Shown: positions 54,945-64,000 of the stretch, in pieces
Layout of the letters: each line of letters begins with the position of its first letter
How positions within the stretch are numbered: the first letter of the stretch is position 1
Assembly: GCF_963259705.1 (NCBI RefSeq)
Contig: NC_081842.1
Coordinates: forward strand, 183,710,349-183,774,348
Direction of reading: 5' to 3'
Source of the DNA: Myotis daubentonii
Taxonomy: Eukaryota; Chordata; Mammalia; Chiroptera; Vespertilionidae
DNA length: 64,000 nucleotides
Position numbers and translations under genes: made by a program
Notes under the pieces: model-generated
What the model was told of the DNA's origin: nothing
The model's database searches: none
The model's input: only the letters and a program-made list of their open reading frames with translations

Positions 54945-56265
54945 CATCAAATAGATACTGAGTGCTTGTTATGTTCTAGGTAATGAGCTAGGCATTGGGA
55001 ATTTATTTGTGAAAATGGCATAGTTTCTGTCCATTCAAAGTTAATACTTTATTTGAAGTGACAGAAACGAATTAGAAAATACTACATGATGTTCTAGACT
55101 TCCTCCATTTCCTCTTGCTTTTATTCCCCTCCATATTTATTGAACATCTATCTATCAGGAGTTATTCTAGCCATTGGTATCTTGTTCCTGAGTACTAATT
55201 AACTTCTTAACCTAAAAATACACATTCCTAGCCTTAATAAAAATACTGCTAGGTATTACAGGAATGAATAGTAAACTAATCTGTTCACAAATTGATGCTT
55301 GGGGCATTGTGAGTATGTATACAAGGAAATAGGTCTTCCTTGATAAATAAAAAAGAAATGGTGTGATTTTGTATAGTTTAGAAAAATTAGGTCATAGCTA
55401 AATTGAAGAAGGCAATTCTGAGTTATTAATAAACTTATGACGGAGCAGTCACCCTATGAAAATAAAAAAAAAAATTTAAGGAGTAGAGTTTAGGCTGTGC
55501 AGCTAGTCTCACCATATCCTAGTTAGAATTATTTTTTTGCAATTTGCTGTTTTACTTAGTTCTATCTTTACTCTTTCTCTTTCCTAAGCCTAGATTTAGT
55601 ATCAATTCTGGCTCTGCATTGTCAAGATAAACATTGAGTGCCTTTCATATGCTATGATATGGTGATAAAAAGTTGAAATGGGGTATTGTGACATTTTTAA
55701 AAACATGATACTGCTCCTCTAGGAGTTTACTAATTAGAGAAAGACATATAAGCAAACCATAATAATAGTAATAATAACAGTATTGTTTGCAAATGGGATC
55801 TTGGACAAAGGAGTGACCAATTTGAGTTGGGATATAGAGGTATAAAATTGGGGAATGCTTTATAAGAAGGTGACATTTGGGTGATTAGGAGTTGACCCGA
55901 TGGGTTGGGGAAGGGTGGTGTAGGTAAATTATATGGAATGTGTAAAGGAAATGTGAAAAATGTGTTTTCAAGAAAAATAAACAGGACTGGATGGGAAGAT
56001 ACATAGGATACAAAGCGGAAAAAATCAGTTCTTTGTAGAAGGAAGAAGTTGGGGTGGAATGGATATTTGATGATAGTAAGAAAGAATGGTGTGGGGTGAA
56101 AGAAAAGCTTGAGCATGAAAACATTTTATTTGTTGTTGAGTTTAAACAGCAATGATGTAAAATCATTGTGCCAATATCAGCAGAGATGTCTATAATCCCT
56201 TTTCTTTCTGACACCTTTGTTTCTCAAGCCTCCAAAACCTTTTGTTTTCAATATAGTATACTCTT

Positions 56266-56495
56266 TTTTTAAAACAAAAACAAAAACATTTTTTATTGAT
56301 TTCAGAGAGGAACGGAAGAGGGAAAGAGATAGAAACATCAATGATAAGAGAGAATCATAGATCGTCTGCCTCCTGCACACCCCCAATTGGGGAACAAGCC
56401 TGCAACTGGGGCATGTGCCTGTGATTGGAATCGAACCTGGAACACTTGGGTCATCAGGCTGACATTCTATCCATTGAGCCAAATCAGCTAGGGCA
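56266..56495 (-). repeat. Ves SINE with target-site duplication
   Basis: Reversed Ves ending 'gagccaaatcagctagggc'. The repeats aatatagtatactctt (56,250-56,265) and aatacagtatactctt (56,496-56,511) differ at one base. Confidence 0.94.
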
Positions 56496-56552
56496 ATACA
56501 GTATACTCTTAGTTAACATTTTTCTCTACCAGCTTTAGACACTCATTAAGAA

Positions 56553-56886
56553 CTAGAGGCCCAATGCACGAAGATTCGTGCAAGAATGGGCCTTCCTTCC
56601 CCTGGCTGCCAGCACTGCCTTCACTCTGGCCCAGAGCCACCTTTCTGCCTTCACTCCAGCTCAGAGCCACCTTTCTGTGTTCCCATGCCGCCCAGAGGCC
56701 TGGAGTGGCTGGGGCAGTGCAGAACGCCTGCATCGTTGCAAGTGTCCCGCCCCCTGCTACTCAGCGCCTGTGTATGCAAATTAACCTGCCATCTTTGTTG
56801 GGTTAATTTGCATACTCACTCCTGATTGGCTGGTGGGTGTTGTGAAGGTACGGTCAATTTGCATCTTTCTCTTTTATTAGTGTGGA
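56553..56886 (-). mobile_element. HeliBat-type Helitron (334 bp)
   Basis: CTAG and hairpin 'tgcacgaagattcgtgca'; minus-strand start TCCACACTAATAAAAGAG; host A and T flanks. It contains three copies of 'tttgcat' and two 'cagagccacctttctg' repeats. Confidence 0.92.
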
Positions 56887-56974
56887 TATTCTTACCAACT
56901 TTTTTTTATTTCATCAGGTCCTTTTGTTCACAGTATACTCATAGATTATCTAATTGAGGAGTAAAGATGTGATT

Positions 56975-57186
56975 TTTAAAAAATATGTTTCTATTGATTT
57001 TTAGAAAGGAAGGGAGAGGGAGTGAGAGAGAAACATCAATAAGAGAGAGACATTGTTCAGCTGCCTCTTGCATATCCCCTGCTAGGGATGGAGCCCACAA
57101 CTTGGGCATGTGCCCTGACCAGTAATCGAACTGGTGACCTCTTGGTGCATGGGTTGACACTCAACCACTGAACAACACTGGCTGGG
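56975..57186 (-). repeat. Ves SINE
   Basis: Reversed Ves ('ttctattgatttttagaaag' to 'gaacaacactggctgggc'). Imperfect flanks aaagatgtgattttt / aaagtgtagttttt. Confidence 0.9.
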
Positions 57187-57526
57187 CAAAGTGTAGTTTT
57201 TAACCTGTACCAAAGAAGGAGTAAATTCAAACAATTAGATTGGAAGGGTAAAATTCCCTATAGCAAATATTAAATATTGACTAGGAAATACTTAGAGTCT
57301 CCATGCCCAGCAATTATTATTTCAGTTGGTCTGCAGAAACTTTAAGAAGGTTTATTAGTGTGTTTGTTTAATGGTTAAATAAAATATAACTATAATAAAG
57401 GAATTTTTTCATTTGTCTCTTCTGTGAAACTAGAAGCTTCCTGGTGGTGAGAACATTTTTGTGTTATTTACTGTTGTGCCTAATACAGTACATTGTACAT
57501 AATTGGTCAGTAATTAGAGGTAGTTT

Positions 57527-57775
57527 GCTTAGTGATTAAGTGTATGGGATTTGAAATCAATGGTTCTATCTAGCTTTGTCACTTACTGATTTAATATTAT
57601 TGGATAAGTTATTTAATCTCTTTAAACCTCAAATTCATTATCATTAAAATAGGTTTGATGAAAATAATGACACCTAGCTCATTGGGCTGTTATGAGGATT
57701 AAATAAGATAATATAAGTAAAGTTCTTGGCACAGTGCTGGTATGTGGTAAGCACTAAACAAAGTTTAGCTACTGA
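57527..57775 (+). repeat. MIR SINE
   Basis: Sense MIR from 'gcttagtgattaagtgtatg' through 'ctagctttgtcacttactga' to 'tggtatgtggtaagcactaa'. Confidence 0.85.
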
Positions 57776-58039
57776 GGAATTTAGTTATCATGCCCTATAG
57801 GGCAGTTTTTACTATTTCATTTTAAGGACCTATATAGAAGCAGGCTCCAGGGTTAGAGTATTATCCAAGGCTAATTGAGATGTCATCCCAAGCCTGCTGA
57901 CTCCCCATTCAAGTTTCTGTCAAGCTTTTCTTACTAAAAGAATCCAGATGTGTCCTTGTCTGTTAGCATTTATAATTGAAAAATTCATATGATGAGTGAT
58001 TATATGACTTCTTCAGAGACCTCATCAATATTCATGCAT

Positions 58040-58682
58040 TTAGATATTCTTTGTTTATGCTTTCAACTCCTAAATCTAACTCTTCCAGTCACTTCCACCA
58101 CTCTTAAACCTTGAGCCAAGCCAACATCATCTCTCTTCTCTATTATTGCAGTATATGCATCCCAGCAATAAGCTCTTCCTGCTTCTATTCTTAATATAGA
58201 AGACAAGTGATTCCTTTAAAATATTGATTAGATCTTGTAATTCTTTGCTCAAAAACCTTCAATGCCTTCCCCTTACACTTAGAATAAAAGCCAGAGTCCT
58301 TACAGGGGGCCTTATAATCTAGACTCCATTACCTTTCTGTTCCAGTCATGCTAGTTTTTTTGCAATTTTTCAAACATATTAGGCATATTCTTACTTCAGG
58401 GCCTTAGCATTCATATTTTTACTCTGTTTGGAATGTCTCCAAATATCCACACAGCTAATCCTTCACTTTAAGTCAGTTTATCAATAAGGTCTTAAGTGAT
58501 GACCCTATTTTTCAAAAGCAATTAACACCTCTTCCCATATTCCTGTTTGCTTATTTATACATTTGTCTATTTAATACATGTTTCCCTACAGTTGAATGTA
58601 AATTCATAAGGACAGGAATTTTGGTTTCTTTTGTTTACATTACCCAGCTCCTAGAAAAATGTTTGATACGTAGTATGAGCTC
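58040..58682 (+). repeat. L2 fragment including 3' end
   Basis: Sense LINE2: 'cttcaatgccttccccttac', 'ttcagggccttagcattcat', 'gttgaatgtaaattcataag', 'agtatgagctcaaaaaaata'. Confidence 0.75.
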
Positions 58683-58697
58683 AAAAAAATAGTTGGT

Positions 58698-58904
58698 TGC
58701 CCAGCTGGCATTGCTCAGTGACTGAGCATCAACCTATGAACCAGGAGGTCAGGGTTCGATTCCGGTCAGGGCACATGCCTGAGTTGTGGACTTGATCCCT
58801 GAGGGGTGTGCAGGAGGCAGCCAATCAATGATTCTCTCTTATCATTGATGTTTCTATCTCTCCCTCTCCTTTTCTCTCTGAAATCAATAAAAATATATTT
58901 TTAA
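58698..58904 (+). repeat. Ves SINE with target-site duplication
   Basis: Sense Ves: 'gcccagctggcattgctcag', B box 'ggttcgattccg', tail 'gaaatcaataaaaatatatt'. The repeat aaaaaatagttggt flanks it (58,684-58,697 and 58,905-58,918). Confidence 0.95.
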
Positions 58905-59316
58905 AAAATAGTTGGTGAATTAAGAAGTAGTTGTAGGAAATTTAAGAGGTAGAAGTCTCTGTGAAGGCTTAATTCATTCTCCAATAAGGACAGATTTGAA
59001 AGAATTCCTTATATTAAAGAATTGGAATGATTATGTTGAGCTGAATTTTCTTATTTGCTTGTTGCCTTGGGCAGTTATTTAATTCTTGAGATTTAGTTGC
59101 TTTGTCAGTAAAATGGGGAATCCTCATAGAGTTGTTTTAAGGTTAGTAGATACTGAATACATGATGGCTATATTTAGTTTTTAGTCTGTGGCAGGACTGT
59201 TGCTATATTTAGGGCAGATTTCCCATTTAAAGAAAATCATATACATAATATTCTGAAGTGAGAATTTTTTTGTCAGGAGTTACAGCCTTTTGAAGATCAG
59301 TCAGATAAAAATTGAG

Positions 59317-59388
59317 CATTGCTGGAATTTCAGACGAGATCGGGCGCGTTCAGGGTGGTATGGCCGTAGACCATTGCTGGAATTTCAG
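59317..59388 (-). pseudogene. 5S rRNA 5' fragment (38 nt), retroposed, with 17-bp TSD
   Basis: 59,334-59,371 is the exact reverse complement of the first 38 nt of vertebrate 5S rRNA (on the minus strand it starts GTCTACGGCCATACCACC and stops inside CGATCTCGT). The 17-bp repeat cattgctggaatttcag is perfect at 59,317-59,333 and 59,372-59,388. There is no poly(A), and the 3' two thirds of 5S, including its internal promoter, is absent. It is not a functional rRNA gene. Confidence 0.95.
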
Positions 59389-59464
59389 TGTAAGACAGTA
59401 GAAACAATATTTTTAAATTCAGCACATATTTAATATTTTTGTAATATTTTATTGTGTAATCTTA

Positions 59465-59655
59465 TGGGTAGAGAGTTGGCTTTGGATTCAGTAATACATG
59501 AATTTAAATTCAGCATCTTCCACTTAATGTATCCTTGTGGAAGTTGCAAGCTACTTGAGCTTTTGTTTTCACATCCATAAAAGAAGATAATGTCAGTCTA
59601 AAATGTCACATTATATGTGAAGCACCTAGCAAGGAACCTGGCACATAAGTACTTT
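59465..59655 (+). repeat. MIR SINE
   Basis: Sense MIR: 'gagttggctttggattcagt', 'cagcatcttccacttaatgt', 'aaggaacctggcacataagt'. Confidence 0.8.
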
Positions 59656-60008
59656 GGAATTATGTTTTTTATTATTTCAAGAATATATATATGACTAAAG
59701 TACTGTGACTGATACTTTTCATGTGTCAGTTGTTCAGAGTAATAACTTCAAGAGGTTATCCATTTATTCCCATGAGATTGTGATTAATTGGAGTGTTTTT
59801 GGAACTCAGCTTTTGGAATTGTTTCCCATATTTGATTCATTCTTTTGAATATCTTATTTGAGGGTGGATCTTAATCAAAAACACTGAAAGTTTGAAATCA
59901 GTTTTGGGAGTAGCATTGGAATAAGACTTAGTAAGAGACTGCTGTTCTCATTTCACATTGGATTCTAAAGACTATATTAGATAAGTACCAAACATATTTA
60001 GTACTTTT

Positions 60009-60217
60009 TAAAATATATTTTTATTGATTTCAGAGAGTAAGGGAGAGGGAAAGAGATAGAAACATCAGTGATGAGAGAGAATCGTTGATTGGCTGCCTCC
60101 TGCACGCCCCCTACTGGGGATGGAGCCAACAACCTGGGCATGTGCCCTGACTGGAATTGAATAGTGACCTCCTGGGTCATAGGTCGACACTCAACCACTG
60201 AGCCATACTGGCCGGGC
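60009..60217 (-). repeat. Ves SINE with target-site duplication
   Basis: Reversed Ves ('tttttattgatttcagagag' to 'gagccatactggccgggc'). catatttagtactttt / catatttagtatttt flank it. It contains cgccccctactgg (60,105-60,117), CTCF-like on the minus strand. Confidence 0.94.
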
Positions 60218-60440
60218 CATATTTAGTATTTTCATGGTATTGTTTGAAATTAGTATATGATCTATGATGACTATTTTGAAAAGGACAACTATCTTGGTTT
60301 TATAAGTACTGATTTGTTTATTAAAAACATTCCTATAATGCTTATTTTTGTCCCTTATATTTACATAATTGTATCACTCACATATATAATAAAAAATTTA
60401 CTTCTCTGTTCTTTGAAAATGTCATTTTTTAATTTTTCAG

Positions 60441-60557
60441 CGCTCACCAGAATATACCAATTGCCGGTATCTATGCAAACTTTGCTTAATTCACATTGAA
60501 AATATCCAGGGAGCTCATAAACATATAAAAGAGAAACGACATAAGAAAAACATTTTG
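60441..60557 (+). CDS. TUT4: TUT4 coding exon (residues 317-355): C2H2 zinc finger
   Basis: 117 bases, 39 codons, phase 0 at both ends. RSPEYTNCRYLCKLCLIHIE is followed by NIQGAHKHIKEKRHKKNIL. Cysteines 328 and 331 and histidines 344 and 350 form C-x2-C-x12-H-x5-H, the single-exon matrin/U1-type C2H2 finger near the TUT4 N-terminus, which belongs to the part that works with LIN28 on pre-let-7. All four ligands are intact. Acceptor 'tttttcag', donor ttg|gtaagt. Confidence 0.96.
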
Positions 60558-61256
60558 GTAAGTTCTTATGAAATGTTTTATTTATTTTTGAAAGTAAAAA
60601 TGCAGTATTTATCCAGTCTTGTATTAGTAATTGAAGTGACATTGCTGAAAACTGTGATTGCCCTCCTTACCTTAGTCAGGAGGGGAATCTTCTCAGAGTC
60701 CAGTTTGCTCATCTTAAAGTACATTGATTCCTAAGTTTAAAACTGTCAGGTGTAGTTAGTCCAACAGATATTTATTGAGCTCCTATGTGTTTAGGTCTAG
60801 GAGTGATGAATAAGGTAGTTGTAGTTTCTGCCCTCAGAGTTTCTAAAGTGTTGATGAAGGCATCCAATGAATAGGATTTAAGTATCATGAGTTTTATTAA
60901 AGGGGGAAATGTAGTGCTAAAGAGTATACAAGAATATTTTACTTAGTCTAGAACAGGGACAGTTTTTCTGAGAAAGTGAACATTTGAGTTGAACCTCGAA
61001 ATAAAAGTTTAAAAGGCAAAAAGTGAGTGGTGTGGAGGGGCAAGCTGAGAGCATTTTACACAAAAAAGCAGAATGAATAAAGATCTCTCTAAGTCAAGAA
61101 AGGATATGGCATTTGAGGAACTGAAAGAGTGTAGTATGAGTGGAGCAAACAAAGCTAGGAGGAAAATGATGTGAGATGAAGTTGGAGAAGTCCAGACCAT
61201 GCAGGGCCTTATAAACCAGAGACTTTGAGAATTCTTGATTCTACAGGGTTTTCTTA

Positions 61257-61471
61257 TTGTTGTTTTTTATTGATTTTTTACAGAGAGGAAGGGAGAGAGA
61301 TAGAGAGTTAGAAACATCGATGAGAGAGAAACATCGATCAGCTGCCACCTGCACATCTCCTACTGGGGATGTGCGCGCAACCAAGGTACATGCCCTTGAC
61401 CGAAATCGAACCTGGGACCCTTCAGTCCGCAGGCCGACACTCTATCCACTGAGCCAAACCGGTTACGGCTC
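61257..61471 (-). repeat. Ves SINE
   Basis: Reversed Ves ('ttttattgattttttacaga' to 'tgagccaaaccggttacggc'), flanked by similar tctacagg.. / tctacagt.. sequence. Confidence 0.92.
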
Positions 61472-61609
61472 TACAGTTATTTTTATTAGAGCATTTCATA
61501 GACTTAGATATGAACAGAGTGCTTTTTTCTTTTTAGAGTGTATTAGTATTTTATCTATTTAATCTTTTTCTCTTCAAAGTTATAATAATAGATAACTTCT
61601 TATCTAATT

Positions 61610-61855
61610 TTGTGCTTGTATATCCTCTCTGTGAAATACTCTTTCACCTGACCTTCCCAACAAGTCTGTGTTAGGTATTCCTTTTCTGCCCCTGCAGCGC
61701 TTGATCAGAAAACCTAACACATGTTTGCCTTCTCTCCTTTTCTAGATTTCAGTATTTAATATTCAAGAGGGCAGGTTATTTTCTTATTTATTGTTGTTTC
61801 TGCATCGCTTAGGACAGTATCTGACATATATTAGGTGCTCAATACATTTTTCTTA
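61610..61855 (+). repeat. L2 3' end
   Basis: 'ctctgtgaaatactctttca' to 'gtatctgacatatattaggt' then 'gctcaatacatttttctt', the usual LINE2 end. Confidence 0.65.
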
Positions 61856-61964
61856 AAAAAAAAAAAAGATACATTGAAGAAAATCAAGAACTTAGAAGGA
61901 AAAGAAGTCATTCAGATTTAACGAGCCTATGATTTTTTTTTTTTCTTTTTTGGTTAATTTTCAC

Positions 61965-62190
61965 TTCAGGATATTTCTCCCATTGATTTTTAGAAAGACT
62001 AGAAGGGGGGGTTGGGAAGAGAGAGAGAGAAAGAAACATTGATGTGAGAGAGAGAGACACATCAATTGGTTGCCTCCTGCACTGGAGATCAAACCTGCAA
62101 CCTAGGTACGTGCCCTTGACCAGGAGTCAAACCTGCAACCCTTGGATGCATGGGCTAACACTATAACCACTAAACCATACCGTCCAAGTC
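61965..62190 (-). repeat. Diverged Ves SINE
   Basis: Reversed: 'cattgatttttagaaagact', 'tcaattggttgcctcctgca', 'ccactaaaccataccgtcca'. Borders approximate. Confidence 0.78.
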
Positions 62191-62312
62191 CCAGCACAGA
62201 CAGTAGTGTGGTGAAGGCCTGGGAGGGGCGGGAGTGGGATGGAGAGGGTCAGTGGGTAAAAACAAGGACACATCTGTAATACTTTCAACAATAAAGATAA
62301 ATTTAAAAAAAA
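62191..62312 (+). repeat. Bat L1 3' end
   Basis: 'gaaggcctgggaggggcggg' to 'catctgtaatactttcaaca' and 'ataaagataaatttaaaaaa', the terminus also seen at 11,561-11,656. Confidence 0.75.
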
Positions 62313-62327
62313 CTATTTTAGGTCAAG

Positions 62328-62387
62328 ATGGCAGCGCATACATAAATGCGGTACTTGCATCCTCCCACAACCACATCAAAATTACAC
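62328..62387 (+). repeat. Bat L1 5' end, directly after an L1 3' end
   Basis: 'caagatggcagcgcatacat' and 'cctcccacaaccacatcaaa' are the start of an L1 5' UTR. The piece continues as 'aaaattataactaaactgca' after the Ves insertion and then stops. Confidence 0.8.
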
Positions 62388-62686
62388 GCCCTGGCTGGTG
62401 TAACTAAGTGGTTAAGGCGTTGGCCTGGCACCAAAGGGTCTTGGGTTTGATTCCTGGTCAAGGGCATGCACCTTGGTTTTGGGTTCAATCTCCAGTCCTG
62501 GTCAGGGCGTGTGCTGGAGGCAACTAATGGATGTGTCTCTTTCATATTTTTTTTTGTCTCTTTCATATTGATGTCTCTCTCTCTCTCTCCCCCCTTCTCT
62601 TTCTCTTCCCCTTCTCCCTCCCTTCCACTCTTTCTAAAAATCAATGGAAAAAATATCCTCAGCTGAGGATTAACAACAACAAAAAA
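62388..62686 (+). repeat. Ves SINE, long variant, within the L1 5' end
   Basis: Head 'acgccctggctggtgtaact' and 'taaggcgttggcctggcacc', B box 'gggtttgattcc', a duplicated pyrimidine section, tail 'aaatatcctcagctgaggat'. aaaattac / aaaattat flank it. Confidence 0.9.
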
Positions 62687-63012
62687 TTATAACTAAACTG
62701 CAGAACAACCATCCTGACTTTGATGAAGCATTTCAGAATTTATGCAGTCAATAAAGTATAACAAATTTTATTTTTTAATGTTTAATAGCAACCTCCCCCA
62801 CAGTACTTCTCAGTCTTTCAAATCTGCTTCACAAAGGCAGGGATCTCTGTCTCTTTTGTTCTCTTCCATATCCTAGATGCCTTAAGTCTGGTACATAGAA
62901 GTTGATTATATTTATCTTTTTCTCTTAAAAAAATCTATTTCTCATTAAAAGAGTAATCTTTTATATGTATATGTATATATATATATATTGTTGTTAAATG
63001 TTTCACTAACAG

Positions 63013-63190
63013 GAAAAACAGGAAGAAAGTGAGCTTCGTTCTCTGCCACCTCCTTCTCCTGCCCACTTGGCCGCTTTAAGTGTTGCAGTTACTGAATTAG
63101 CAAAAGAACAAGGAATAACAGATGATGACCTCAGAGTTCGTCAGGAGGTTGTGGAGGAAATGTCAAAGGTTATAACAACATTTTTACCAG
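63013..63190 (+). CDS. TUT4: TUT4 coding exon (residues 356-414 and first base of the next codon)
   Basis: EKQEESELRSLPPPSPAHLA, then ALSVAVTELAKEQGITDDDL, then RVRQEVVEEMSKVITTFLP. This is the helical lead-in to the first, catalytically inactive nucleotidyltransferase domain of TUT4, which should start in the next exon outside the window. Acceptor 'cactaacag', donor cag|gtacaa at 63,191, phase 1. Confidence 0.95.
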
Positions 63191-63261
63191 GTACAAGTGT
63201 ATTTTATACTTATTTTTAAAAATTACACAACTCTCTCTCTTGAATTAGGGTAAATATTATT

Positions 63262-63475
63262 TAAAAAAATATTTTTATTGATTTCGGAGAGGACAGGAGA
63301 GGAGGAGAGAGATAGAAACATCAGTGATGAGAGAGGTTCATTGTTTGGCTGCCTCCTGCACACCCCCTACTGGGGATGGAGCCTGCAACCCAGGCATGTG
63401 CCCTGACTGGGAATCTAACCGTGACCTCCTGGTTCATAGGTCAATGCTCAACCACCGAGCCATGCCAGCCAGGCT
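63262..63475 (-). repeat. Ves SINE in TUT4 intron 5
   Basis: Reversed Ves ('tttttattgatttcggagag' to 'gagccatgccagccaggc'), 70 bases after exon 5. Confidence 0.93.
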
Positions 63476-63793
63476 GAACTTACACTTTCTAAGAAACTAA
63501 ACTTGCCTGATAAGTTCCAGTTATGGTTTTTTCAACTTGCCCTCTGATGAGATCCTTTTAAAATTTGCCTTATTATGACTTTTGAAGTCAAATATTTGAT
63601 AGTCTGAGAAAGATACTTGTAGTATGTTATTGTTTTCATTAACTTGTTCTATGAACTCTTGAAAGCCACAGAGTTTTTTTTTGTTTTAGGCTTGCAATAT
63701 TAATTGGTGGCTTCACTTTGTATTTTTAAAGAGCATTGTCATTGAAGGTCTGCGATTCCTTCCCCATGTAAAGTGTTATCTCTTATGTAAATA
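63476..63793 (+). other. TUT4: TUT4 intron 5, unique part
   Basis: AT-rich intronic sequence, nothing recognised. Confidence 0.6.
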
Positions 63794-64000
63794 CTAGGGG
63801 CCCGGTGCACGAAATTCGTGCACTGGGTGTGTGTGGGGAGGGGAGTGTCCCTCAGGCCAGCCTGCCCCCTCTCACATACTGGGAGCCCTCAGGCGTTGAC
63901 CCCCATCACCCTCTGATCGCCTGATCGGCCCCTTGCCCAGGCCTGACGCCCCTGCCAGAGGTGTCAGGCTTGGACAGGGGACCCCCATCTCCCCCTGATC
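63794..64000 (-). mobile_element. HeliBat-type Helitron, cut by window edge
   Basis: CTAG at 63,794-63,797 and the hairpin 'gtgcacgaaattcgtgcac', the cleanest in the window. The GC-rich body runs off the right edge with 'gatcgcc'/'gatcggcc' repeats. Confidence 0.93.

Larger units (their letters stand above)
54166..60440 (+). other. TUT4: TUT4 intron 3 (6.3 kb)
   Basis: gtatac donor and 'tttttaatttttcag' acceptor. 54,945-56,265 and 57,187-57,526 are AT-rich with no clear element except vague ancient-repeat text. 59,656-59,992 likewise. Elements are listed separately. Confidence 0.9.
60558..63012 (+). other. TUT4: TUT4 intron 4 (2.5 kb)
   Basis: gtaagt donor and 'gtttcactaacag' acceptor. 60,560-61,240 has unassigned old repeat text ('gcatgcagggccttataaac'-like near 61,200). 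61,610-61,855 and about 62,790-62,910 look like L2 3' ends. The rest is listed separately. Confidence 0.9.

Overview
This window is nuclear DNA of a placental mammal, almost certainly a vesper bat (Vespertilionidae). Two lines of evidence support this. First, four exons encode the N-terminal part of a mammalian terminal uridylyltransferase, TUT4 (ZCCHC11). Second, the repeats are the mix that distinguishes vesper bats from other mammals: about thirty tRNA-derived Ves SINEs, more than a dozen HeliBat-type Helitrons, and mariner, piggyBac and hAT DNA transposons, on a background of old MIR, L2, L1M and MaLR repeats. No bacterial, plasmid or CRISPR features are present. I cannot name the species.

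Layout. Positions 1-22,100 are intergenic sequence upstream of TUT4, with repeats and no gene that I can support. Positions about 22,100-23,700 are a large CpG island holding the TUT4 promoter and an untranslated first exon, with a donor at 23,047. Intron 1 runs to 44,582. Exon 2 (44,583-45,463) carries the start codon at 44,680 and a lysine/serine/proline-rich region with a degenerate repeat. Exons 3 (54,002-54,165), 4 (60,441-60,557, carrying a C2H2 zinc finger) and 5 (63,013-63,190) follow. All phases join cleanly into 414 codons, and the gene runs off the right edge before its nucleotidyltransferase domains. The window ends inside another Helitron.

Transposon structure. The most informative tract is 29,215-34,342. 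There an old L1 is split by a HeliBat1 derivative, which is split by a half-L1 (HAL1-like) element with a 16-bp target-site duplication, which is split by a solo LTR with a 6-bp duplication. A second HAL1-like copy lies at 15,928-17,830. Both HAL1-like copies join the ORF1 end directly to a 3' UTR with no ORF2. A 0.9-kb block at 11,317-12,217 recurs inverted at 34,343-35,256 with the same nested L1 scrap. The sequence immediately beside the first copy recurs inverted at about 14,740-14,984, which suggests a template-switch rearrangement.

Other leads are HeliBat copies that carry paired, facing CTCF-like motifs; a 38-nt 5S rRNA 5' fragment with a perfect 17-bp target-site duplication and no tail; a Ves SINE with a 3' transduction; a piggyBac remnant hosting a hAT MITE; and a decayed but readable Helitron helicase end. 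Identities are by-eye alignments. Family names beyond superfamily level should be checked against a bat repeat library.
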